From: Chloroflexota bacterium
GTDB taxonomy: Bacteria; Chloroflexota; Anaerolineae; Thermoflexales; Thermoflexaceae
NCBI GenBank assembly: GCA_030550075.1
Contig: JAUQQB010000035.1
Coordinates: 1-13,623, forward strand
DNA: 13,623 nt
Direction of reading: 5' to 3'
The position numbers and the translations under genes are program-made. Below the pieces are notes generated by a model. That model was not told where the DNA came from and did no database searches. It saw nothing but the letters and a program-made list of their open reading frames with translations. Shown here one piece after another: positions 7,763 through 12,828 of this stretch (positions are counted from its first letter, which is position 1; every line of letters begins with the position of its first letter).

Positions 7763-9330
7763 GCTTCCCTCAGCCGTCGCGTCCATACGATCTCTCGCAG
7801 CTCCCGAATCCCGGCTGCCAAATCGCTTCGCTCCAGTGCCAGGAGAAAGCCGCCAAATAAAACACCGAAAATCCCCAGTTTCAGGGCCAGGACTTCCATA
7901 ACGGAAGCTGAGCCCTTTGCGAAAGTCTCTGCCATGAACCCGCCCATCCAAGCGATCATCAGGGCAAGGGAGGGCCAGACGACCAGCCGCGTGAAGGAAA
8001 AATCCACTACCTGCCGCAGGGGGCGGTAAAGCCAAATGGCACCCAGCAGGAGCATCCCATCAGCAGCCAGGGCGACGCCATTGATGTCCCACAGCCAGGC
8101 ACCCAGGATCACTGCTGGGATGAAAAAGATCGCCTGGGCTATGGTGGCGTTGCGCAATTCCCATGGGCGGCCTACGGCTAACAGCAGGCCGCCAACCAGT
8201 AAAAGGATGGGGTCTAGAGCCGTGTAGATAAGCATCAGCCGGAATGTCCAGAGCATCGGCTGCCACTGATCACCGATGACGTAATGGATAAACTCCGGCA
8301 TCGCCAAGCCGAAGACCCCAGCCACCAGGAATCCACTGCGCAGAATGATATAGGCCGAGCGAAAGAAGGATTGGGAGAGCCTCAACCGATCACCTTGCAA
8401 GCGGGCAAAGACTGGCGTAAAGACGGTCACCAGGGGGTTGGCCAAGACCCGGCGGGGGTAGTGGGCAAACTCATAAGCCCTGGAATACAAGCCCAGCGAC
8501 ACCTTCCCCAGCGCCGTGCCGATCCAGAAGTCGTCAAAGCGGTCTAAAAGGTAACTCAGGTTAGAGGCCACCCAGGTCGGCTTACCGTACTTCCAGAACC
8601 AGCGGGCGGCTCCGGCATCCCATCCCAAACCTGGCTTCCATTGCCGGAACGGCCCCCAGCTCAAAAGAAAACGCATCCCAATACCGCTCAGTTGCTCGGC
8701 CACCAGGGCCCATACCCCCCAGCCTTGCCAGGCCAGAAGCGGCGCCACCACCGTCATTGTAACGGACGCCGCCACATCCGTGATGGCCAGTTGGGAGAAG
8801 GCCAGGTTCTTGCGCATGAGCGTCTCCTGGATCTGGCTCAGGTTGGATAGAATGTATGTGAGCACCAGGACCGCCAGAACCATATCCAGCCCTGGCATCC
8901 CGGGATAGGCTTGCTGGATGAGAGGAGCCAGGGCCAGCAGAAGCCCGAAGGCCAGAAGGTCGAGCCCCATCCGGAGGGAAAAGTAAGTGTGCATAAAGGA
9001 TTCATCGGCGTCCTGGCGGTGGATGAGGGCGATGTCCAGACCCAGACCCCGCAGCTGAGCGGCCAGGCCAATGTAAAACAGGGCCATGGTTATGACCCCG
9101 AAGTGCTCTGGAAGCAACAGTCTGGCCAGGAGCACTGCCCGCAGGAAACCAAGGGTCAGGGTGACCCCAGAGGCAGCAATGGAGTAGATCGAACCCAAGA
9201 TCACTTGCCTGGGCAATACTTGCATTCCACCCCCTGCAGCCGGGTAGGTCAGGGGGGGCTCTGCATCTGTCTGATCCGCCTGATCCGAACCTCCTAAACC
9301 GATCTGCTTGCTCAGACCAGTCCCCACCAC
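7759..9330 (-). CDS. Wzx-like polysaccharide/oligosaccharide flippase
   Basis: Polytopic membrane protein of 523 residues in the MOP exporter superfamily (polysaccharide biosynthesis protein, Wzx/RfbX type). It would move the lipid-linked repeat unit across the cytoplasmic membrane. The core begins VILGSIYSIAASGVTLTLGFLRAVLLARLLLPEHFGVITM, the usual first two helices with an LxP(E/Q)xFGxxxM loop. About a dozen hydrophobic segments follow, with the conserved DDFWIGTALG and YSRAYEFAHYPRRVL regions in the middle. The start is uncertain. GTG at 9330 has a good AGGGAG ribosome site but gives a 35-residue hydrophilic leader untypical of the family. ATG at 9225 gives the usual N-terminus with a G-rich site very close to it. 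It is the first intact gene of the operon and ends as GTGA with the next gene. Confidence 0.92.
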   Translation of the reverse strand: MVGTGLSKQIGLGGSDQADQTDAEPPLTYPAAGGGMQVLPRQVILGSIYSIAASGVTLTLGFLRAVLLARLLLPEHFGVITMALFYIGLAAQLRGLGLDIALIHRQDADESFMHTYFSLRMGLDLLAFGLLLALAPLIQQAYPGMPGLDMVLAVLVLTYILSNLSQIQETLMRKNLAFSQLAITDVAASVTMTVVAPLLAWQGWGVWALVAEQLSGIGMRFLLSWGPFRQWKPGLGWDAGAARWFWKYGKPTWVASNLSYLLDRFDDFWIGTALGKVSLGLYSRAYEFAHYPRRVLANPLVTVFTPVFARLQGDRLRLSQSFFRSAYIILRSGFLVAGVFGLAMPEFIHYVIGDQWQPMLWTFRLMLIYTALDPILLLVGGLLLAVGRPWELRNATIAQAIFFIPAVILGAWLWDINGVALAADGMLLLGAIWLYRPLRQVVDFSFTRLVVWPSLALMIAWMGGFMAETFAKGSASVMEVLALKLGIFGVLFGGFLLALERSDLAAGIRELREIVWTRRLREA

Positions 9331-9405
9331 TTATCTCTCCCTTTAGGCCAGCCCAATGCCTACCGGCAACACCGGTCCCACTGCCTCACCGGCTCCCAGC
9401 GCGCC

Positions 9406-9648
9406 CTAACGCAACGCCAGCAGAAGGCTTACAAGGCTTAGGATCCCCACCTGCATCCAGGACAGCATCACAGTGCGGGAGCTTGCCCATCGCATTCCGC
9501 AACACCCCGTTGCTCTCCAGACACACCACGAAGAAGACGATGGGAATCCACAGGGAAACCGCACGGGGCAACCACCGCTCCCCGAACAGCGAGACAAGGA
9601 TTGGGTCAGCGAATCGTATTCTTTCATTATGATAATGCCACCGCTCCC
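9406..9648 (-). pseudogene. Remnant of a second flippase (frameshifted 3' fragment)
   Basis: One minus-strand frame reads FADPILVSLFGERWLPRAVSLW and continues through VCLESNGVLRNAMGKLP, a pattern typical of the middle-to-late part of MOP-superfamily flippases (an FA.P....LFGERW.P motif, then a helix and a NG.L.NA.G.P loop). At the CTCCCGC near 9476-9482 the similarity moves to another frame, RTVMLSWMQVGILSLVSLL, a hydrophobic helix that hits TAG at 9406-9408. The continuity across the shift, the missing N-terminal half and the short length mark it as a decayed copy. It differs in sequence from the intact flippase just downstream, so it is not a recent duplicate. It may be the locus's former flippase, replaced by the present one. 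Confidence 0.65.
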
Positions 9649-9667
9649 CACACATCAAGAAAAGGAT
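9572..9667 (-). repeat. Degenerate 30-bp direct repeat inside the flippase remnant
   Basis: On the minus strand, ATCCTT-TCT-G-TGT--GGGGAGCGGTGG occurs at 9638-9667 and again at 9572-9601, identical at 25 of 30 positions by eye (dashes mark differing bases). The copies start 66 bp apart, a multiple of three, and both read as an LFxxGERW-like peptide. CCCAATCCTT appears before the second copy and once more further upstream near 9700. An old tandem duplication within the decaying flippase gene is the simplest reading. Confidence 0.5.
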
Positions 9668-9752
9668 CTCCAGTGCGGCGACACTTCCTCCTTCTCGCAA
9701 AAGGATTGGGCCAGAAAATCGGGGGGCTCTCATCGCTTATCCAGTATAGGCA

Positions 9753-9768
9753 TAGGACTTACGCCGTT
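9753..9768 (-). repeat. Solo terminal inverted repeat of the MITE-like element
   Basis: TAGGACTTACGCCGTT matches the right terminal repeat of the complete element (reverse complement TAGGACTTACGCAGTT) at 15 of 16 positions. No matching partner or internal element sequence is found about 180 bp to the right, where the lipoprotein gene lies. It is therefore either a scar of a deleted copy or a chance match. The length and position in a decayed intergenic region favour a scar. Confidence 0.5.
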
Positions 9769-9840
9769 GGCCTCTGGCCCAAGGAAAATGGGCCAAACAA
9801 GGAGGCGTTCGAGGAGCAATGCGCCGGTAACCTCAAAAGA

Positions 9841-10443
9841 TCACCGGGCTGGGATCAGGACGAGATCGAAGATCCCCTCGGTCTGACCCGGCTGGGGGTA
9901 ATACTGAGTGACCAGCGTCTGATAGCCCGGCGCAGTGATCCGGATGTGGATATGAGGGGGACGGCCACCATAAGAGGGTGGGAAATGGCTCGCGAAGCGA
10001 TAGGCTCCATCCGGGCCGGAGAACACCGTCGCCCGATAGGCATCCGCATACTGGCCGTCCGGTCCCGCCAGCCAGAATTCGATTTGCGCGCCGGGAATTG
10101 GGGAGCAATCCCGGCTGGATCGAACCACCCCTCGCAACACATGTCCCTCCCCTACCCGATCGCGCACCGGAGCGCCGGGTTCATAGAACGGCCCCAGGGC
10201 ATCCGGCGGGGTCGGCGCACAGCTCTCCGGCGAGGGAGTGAGCGAGGGCGGGGATTCCAGGACAGCGCTCCGGGTGACTGCAGGCAGCGGGGCAGGAAAC
10301 CCGGCTGGAACGGTTGTGACAGCAATGGTCCGGGTCGGCTCCATGGAAGGCAGGAGGTTCGATCCCCGGAAGGGCCCACATGCGGCCAGGAAAAGCCAGC
10401 CGCCTAAAATTCCCCATATGATCCTTTGTTTCATGGTGCGCAT
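9841..10443 (-). CDS. Intradiol ring-cleavage dioxygenase-like lipoprotein
   Basis: Predicted exported lipoprotein of 200 residues carrying the catalytic-domain fold of intradiol dioxygenases (Dioxygenase_C, the protocatechuate/catechol family). The signal sequence MRTMKQRIIWGILGGWLFLAAC ends in a LAAC lipobox with Cys22. A Pro/Ser/Thr-rich linker runs to about residue 80. The domain begins TPPDALGPFYEPGAPVR (78-94), the family-typical entry. All four candidate Fe(III) ligands are visible: Tyr132 (DGQYADAY), Tyr158 (FPPSYGG), His164 and His166 (PPHIHI). The open frame extends to 10680, but the ATG at 10443 has an AGGA site six bases upstream and begins the signal peptide; ATG 10434 is an alternative. 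Secreted members of this family are poorly characterised, so an aromatic substrate is plausible but unproven. It probably acts outside the cytoplasmic membrane. Confidence 0.87.
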   Translation of the reverse strand: MRTMKQRIIWGILGGWLFLAACGPFRGSNLLPSMEPTRTIAVTTVPAGFPAPLPAVTRSAVLESPPSLTPSPESCAPTPPDALGPFYEPGAPVRDRVGEGHVLRGVVRSSRDCSPIPGAQIEFWLAGPDGQYADAYRATVFSGPDGAYRFASHFPPSYGGRPPHIHIRITAPGYQTLVTQYYPQPGQTEGIFDLVLIPAR

Positions 10444-10522
10444 CCCAAGTCCTGCCGAAGAGCGACCCTCCATCTTCCTGAGGCTCCTCTGGACCCAAGG
10501 GGACGAAACCATGGAAATCACC

Positions 10523-10563
10523 GGGAGCCGGGTCGCGCGCTGGAGGTATTTGACCCGGCTCCC
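10523..10563 (-). terminator. Perfect 12-bp inverted repeat downstream of thioredoxin
   Basis: GGGAGCCGGGTC and GACCCGGCTCCC form a perfect 12-bp stem with a 17-base loop, starting 23 bases beyond the thioredoxin stop. A second small palindrome, CCATTT-CTCG-AAATGG (10562-10577), adjoins it. There is no T-run after the stem in the direction of transcription, so it is an atypical terminator or an mRNA-stabilising hairpin. It also lies in the leader of the lipoprotein gene. Confidence 0.55.
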
Positions 10564-10585
10564 ATTTCTCGAAATGGAATGAACG

Positions 10586-10930
10586 TCAGCGTTGAGGCTG
10601 GGGCTGAAGATGGGGCAGGATCTGGCGAAGCAAACGCTCACGCGGCTGATATCCAATGATCCGCACAACCTCACGCCCATCCTTAAACAGGATGAGCGTG
10701 GGGATGCCCATCACCCCATACCGCATCGCAAGCTCCGGGTAATCATCCACATTCAGCTTGCCCACTTTCAGGACCTGCGCGTATTCCTGGGCGATCCGGG
10801 CCACAATCGGCTCCAGGGCCTTGCACGGACCACACCACTCCGCCCAGAAGTCCACCAGGACCGGTTTCTCAGAGCGTAAAACTTCATGTTCGAAGTTCTG
10901 AGCGGTGATCACGACCTCATGTTCCCGCAT
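10586..10930 (-). CDS. trxA: Thioredoxin
   Basis: Small cytosolic dithiol-disulfide oxidoreductase that reduces protein disulfides with electrons from thioredoxin reductase. The 114 residues cover the whole fold. PVLVDFWAEWCGPCKALEPI carries the active-site pair Cys33 and Cys36, VGKLNVDDYPELAMRYGVMGIPTLILF carries the cis-proline Pro77, and FKDGREVVRIIGYQP completes it. There is no signal peptide or membrane anchor. The ATG at 10930 is preceded by a strong AAGGAGGA site seven bases upstream. A 12-bp inverted repeat lies downstream. Gaps of 142 and 111 bp on either side suggest its own transcription rather than tight operon coupling. It is a housekeeping-type gene, unrelated to polysaccharide synthesis. 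Confidence 0.96.
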   Translation of the reverse strand: MREHEVVITAQNFEHEVLRSEKPVLVDFWAEWCGPCKALEPIVARIAQEYAQVLKVGKLNVDDYPELAMRYGVMGIPTLILFKDGREVVRIIGYQPRERLLRQILPHLQPQPQR

Positions 10931-11041
10931 CGTGGCTTCCTCCTTGAAGGATGAACTCGGCTTGCTCCCTGTCCCTCCGGAAGCTTTTGGAGCTGGACGG
11001 CGACAGGCCTATGGGAAGGGGGAACAAGTCCTTTCGCTTGA

Positions 11042-11245
11042 TCAAACCATCCCGACCGGACCGGATGGCTCCTCCTGAAGTGCGATGACGGTCACCGGCC
11101 CACGCCCGGGGACTTCCCGGTGTGAGCCGTCACAGAATGGAAAATTGCGGGACTGAAAGCAACGGCACAGCGTGACCCGTTCCCCGGGTCGAATCCGCAC
11201 TGTCGTCCGCGGGTGATCCCCCCATGTGGTTTCATGCTCCGCCAT
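11042..11245 (-). CDS. CDGSH iron-sulfur domain protein
   Basis: A 67-residue protein consisting of a single CDGSH (mitoNEET-type) domain that should bind one redox-active 2Fe-2S cluster. The ligands are all present in CRCFQSRNFPFCDGSH: Cys27, Cys29, Cys38 and His42, with the standard CXC-X8-C-X3-H spacing. An N-terminal strand region (TTVRIRPGERVTL) precedes it. The open frame extends to a GTG at 11305, but that extension has no family resemblance. The ATG at 11245 has a GGGGGA site eight bases upstream and gives the usual short bacterial form, which probably works as a cytosolic dimer in redox or iron-sulfur traffic. Its closeness to thioredoxin hints at a shared redox role, though a 111-bp gap separates them. 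Confidence 0.92.
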   Translation of the reverse strand: MAEHETTWGDHPRTTVRIRPGERVTLCRCFQSRNFPFCDGSHREVPGRGPVTVIALQEEPSGPVGMV

Positions 11246-11671
11246 GAGTGCAATCCCCCAGCCAAGGAATCGAGCAAGACGCTTTGAGTCTACGCAATGG
11301 AACACAGGACGTCAAAAATTGGGGTGCTGCCCATCCGTGGTTGAATGGATCCCGTACCCGCTTCCCCTCGTTGATTGGATGTTTCACGCGGCATTGGAGC
11401 GATCGGAAACCAGCAGGGCCTTTCCTTGTTTCCCGCGCCTCAAAGGGTTGTGGGGAGAAGGGAAAGGAGCTCGCTTCCTACATCAGAGGAAGATGCGGAT
11501 CAGAAGCGATCCGCTCGCTGGCCTATAGCCCAGTTATAGGGTGCGGGACCCGGAGGCGTCCCGCACCTGTAGTGAGAGCCCATCCGAGAGGGTTAGCGGA
11601 AAGCTTTGCTTCTCCTCCCTTCGACGGGAGAAGTGAAGCAGAGGGATGATGGAACCCTGCCGCGCGATGGC
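11246..11671. other. Non-coding intergenic region rich in hairpins
   Basis: No credible gene is seen in these 426 bp; the short open frames here have no recognisable composition or start signals. Four inverted repeats cluster in the left-centre: GCGGATC/GATCCGC (11495-11514), CCTATA/TATAGG (11522-11540), GTGCGGGAC/GTCCCGCAC (11541-11566), and an imperfect GCTTC...CTCCC/GGGAG...GAAGC (about 11608-11640). They lie between the coiled-coil gene, which ends at 11672, and the CDGSH gene, so they may hold its terminator and the leader of the next gene. No tRNA or known small RNA was recognised. Confidence 0.55.
11541..11566 (-). terminator. Perfect 9-bp GC-rich hairpin
   Basis: GTGCGGGAC and GTCCCGCAC pair perfectly around an 8-base loop. 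On the minus strand the stem is followed by CCTATAACTGGGCTATAGG, which is itself a CCTATA/TATAGG inverted repeat. The T-run of a classical intrinsic terminator is missing. Its place between two co-directional genes makes a terminator for the upstream coiled-coil gene the most likely role. Confidence 0.45.
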
Positions 11672-12190
11672 TTATGAAGCGCGGGTCAGGACTTCCACGC
11701 GGCGCTCCCACGCCGCCTGAAGCTCCTGAAGATGGCGATTCAGCGGGAGAAGGACCGCGGAGAGATCGCCGCCGCCATGGACCGTCTGGTCCAGAACGTC
11801 GATGCGCTCCTGCAGTTCTTCGATCTTCTGGAGAAGATCCGCATCGAACCGGTAGAGCGCTTCGAGCTCCGCTTCCTCGATACGAAGGGCATCGAAGAAC
11901 CCTGCGTAGCCATAGCGGGCCACCCCCACCTGATCGGCCAGCGTCTGGATCCGACGGACCACACGGTCCAGTTCATCAACCCGAGAGAGATCACGCTCCG
12001 CAAGCTCACGCTGAAGCCCCAGGAGGCGATCGGCGATTTCTCGAAGCCGAAGCCGAATGGCTTCCCGGAGGATCCGGTCGGCATCCCGCCGCTGCTCTTT
12101 CTCTTTGTATCCTGCGTAGCCTGGTAGAACTCGAAGCCAGCGCTCCAGGGCCGGGCGGTTCGCTTTCACGCGCTCCAGAATCTCATCCAT
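11672..12190 (-). CDS. Uncharacterised coiled-coil protein
   Basis: Soluble protein of 172 residues with no signal peptide or membrane segment. It is very rich in Glu, Arg, Leu and Gln, with long heptad-like stretches: residues about 36-80 (RDADRILREAIRLRLREIA and onward) and about 105-165 (EEAELEALYRFDADLLQKIEELQERID and onward). These predict an antiparallel or dimeric coiled coil. The segment LPGYAGYKEKEQRRDADR near the N-terminus and VARYGYAGFFDALR in the middle share a GYAGY/F element and look like conserved hinges. The open frame starts at 12208, but the ATG at 12190 is chosen because a GGAGG site stands five bases upstream. I recognise no functional family. A 5' leader with a long hairpin (12257-12297) precedes it. 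Confidence 0.8.
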   Translation of the reverse strand: MDEILERVKANRPALERWLRVLPGYAGYKEKEQRRDADRILREAIRLRLREIADRLLGLQRELAERDLSRVDELDRVVRRIQTLADQVGVARYGYAGFFDALRIEEAELEALYRFDADLLQKIEELQERIDVLDQTVHGGGDLSAVLLPLNRHLQELQAAWERRVEVLTRAS

Positions 12191-12318
12191 CGTAGCCTCC
12201 ATCCGCACAAGTGGACCTAAAGCTTGTTGCTTCCTGTCAATGTATAAGACTCTCCAGGCCTCAGAGTCCCCGATGGCCCACCAGGGACCCCGAGGCCCGG
12301 AGGCAGGTTTCTTTCAAG
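12191..12318 (-). promoter_or_regulatory. Leader of the coiled-coil gene with a wobble-paired hairpin
   Basis: GGCCTCAGAGTCCC (12257-12270) and GGGACCCCGAGGCC (12284-12297) form a 14-bp stem. Read on the plus strand it has two A-C mismatches; read as minus-strand RNA both become G-U pairs, so the structure is intact only in transcripts running toward the coiled-coil gene. A TTGACA hexamer follows at 12235-12240 on the minus strand, but no good -10 box is seen at 15-17 bases. The hairpin could be the original terminator of the small membrane protein gene, now separated from it by the mobile element, or a leader element. Confidence 0.4.
12314..12318. repeat. Target-site duplication, left copy
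   Basis: TCAAG directly abuts the left terminal repeat of the element at 12319-12499. The identical TCAAG abuts the right end at 12500-12504. A perfect 5-bp duplication outside matched inverted ends is the footprint of cut-and-paste transposition. Confidence 0.85.
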
Positions 12319-12499
12319 TAGGAGTTACGCAGTTGAAAGCTCTAAAGGTGGGACGGAATGGCCCCACCCCCTTTCTCCCCCCTCCCCACGGCCCTTTGGG
12401 CCGTGGGGAGAAAAATCCTTTTTGGGGGCGGAGCGGGGCACCTTCGGCGTCCCGCTCCGCCCCCAAAGCCCCCATGGGAAACGAACTGCGTAAGTCCTA
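12319..12499 (+). mobile_element. MITE-like non-autonomous element, complete copy
   Basis: A 181-bp element bounded by inverted ends TAGGAGTTACGCAGTT (12319-12334) and AACTGCGTAAGTCCTA (12484-12499), which match at 15 of 16 positions, and flanked by the direct repeat TCAAG. It is too short to code for a transposase and no convincing gene lies inside. The interior is built of two strong hairpins. CTCCCCACGGCCC/GGGCCGTGGGGAG is 13 bp, perfect, with a TTT loop (12382-12410). TTTGGGGGCGGAGCGGG/CCCGCTCCGCCCCCAAA is 17 bp, perfect, with a 13-base loop (12421-12467). It would need a transposase supplied by an insertion sequence with the same ends elsewhere in the genome. It sits six bases beyond the stop codon of the small membrane protein gene. 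A related inverted copy occupies 1-135. Confidence 0.9.
12421..12467 (-). terminator. 17-bp hairpin carried by the mobile element
   Basis: A perfect 17-bp stem with a 13-base loop lies 39 bp beyond the stop codon of the small membrane protein gene. On the minus strand the stem is followed by AAGGATTTTTCTCC, giving a short T-run soon after the stem. The stem is strong enough to end or stabilise that gene's transcript, so the element may have brought a terminator with it. No transcript data are available. Confidence 0.5.
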
Positions 12500-12504
12500 T
12501 CAAG
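12500..12504. repeat. Target-site duplication, right copy
   Basis: TCAAG immediately follows the right terminal repeat and duplicates 12314-12318. The next bases hold the TGA stop of the small membrane protein gene (12508-12506), so the insertion just missed the coding region. Confidence 0.85.
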
Positions 12505-12505
12505 A

Positions 12506-12715
12506 TCACAACCGGCGGCCCTTTCCCTCCGCCAGCTCGACAATCTGGCGCAACAGCGTGACCAGTGTGACCGCGCTTTGAACCAGAGCGGCAGGCGATG
12601 GTCGCCCGCTTCCTCCATGCTCCCGCCGGGCCCGCATATAGAGATAAGCGGCCAGGACCCCAAACAGAGCCCCCAGGGCTCCCCCCAATAGCAACCACCG
12701 TTCCTCACGGCGCAC
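12506..12715 (-). CDS. Small single-helix membrane protein, unknown function
   Basis: A 69-residue protein with a short basic N-terminus (MRREER), one glycine-rich transmembrane helix WLLLGGALGALFGVLAAYLYM (about 7-27) and a positively charged flank RARRE. By the positive-inside rule the bulk of the protein should be cytosolic. A second moderately hydrophobic, amphipathic helix (ALVQSAVTLVTLLRQIVEL) follows a Gly/Ser/Pro linker, and the tail GKGRRL is basic. The start is GTG at 12715 with a GGAGGA site six bases upstream. The stop lies two bases from the target-site duplication of the mobile element. I do not recognise the family. It may be a small envelope-associated protein; coding status is supported by the ribosome site and the protein's composition. 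Confidence 0.7.
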   Translation of the reverse strand: MRREERWLLLGGALGALFGVLAAYLYMRARREHGGSGRPSPAALVQSAVTLVTLLRQIVELAEGKGRRL

Positions 12716-12828
12716 GTTATATCCTCCTCCACAATCCGTTGCGGCGTTGCTTCTTCATCATAACTCAATCGCTATAAATCGGAATCCGTTACTTGCATCT
12801 GTCGGCTCATGGCTCTCTATTCTCCGCG

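Larger units (their letters stand above)
9331..9840. other. Decayed intergenic region before the polysaccharide operon
   Basis: This 510-bp stretch separates the dioxygenase-like lipoprotein gene from the flippase and has no intact gene. It holds a frameshifted flippase remnant (9406-9648), a degenerate 30-bp duplication, a lone mobile-element end (9753-9768) and small hairpins: ACCGG/CCGGT at 9362-9376 and TGGCCCA/TGGGCCA at 9775-9795. The promoter of the polysaccharide operon should lie here. A TATACT hexamer occurs on the minus strand at 9743-9748, but I see no convincing -35 partner at normal spacing. Confidence 0.6.

Noticed and set aside
7763..8035. N-terminal extension of the third GT4 gene
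   Set aside because: It overlaps the flippase coding region, shows no GT4 similarity, and the GTGA junction at 7762 gives a better start.
9743..9771. Candidate promoter for the polysaccharide operon (TATACT on the minus strand)
   Set aside because: No recognisable -35 hexamer at 16-18 bases, and it lies about 410 bp from the flippase start, before the remnant gene.
10360..10380. tRNA T-arm-like sequence GGTTCGATCCCC
   Set aside because: It encodes part of the lipoprotein (FRGSNL) and no acceptor or anticodon arms surround it.
9601..10407. Long plus-strand open frame of 268 codons
   Set aside because: It lies opposite the lipoprotein gene, has no recognisable domain and starts inside the decayed intergenic region; the minus-strand protein has clear motifs.
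11226..11649. Plus-strand frames of 100 and 133 codons across the hairpin-rich gap
   Set aside because: No ribosome site, no recognisable domain, opposite to the direction of all other genes, and they cross several inverted repeats.
11674..12195. Plus-strand open frame of 173 codons opposite the coiled-coil gene
   Set aside because: Arg/Pro/Ala-rich composition typical of an antisense shadow, and no ribosome site; the minus strand has a good GGAGG site and heptad pattern.
12717..12761. 14-codon minus-strand frame (MMKKQRRNGLWRRI) ending just before the small membrane protein gene
   Set aside because: A leader peptide is possible, but it has only a weak ribosome site and largely coincides with the ribosome-binding region of the next gene; not supportable alone.
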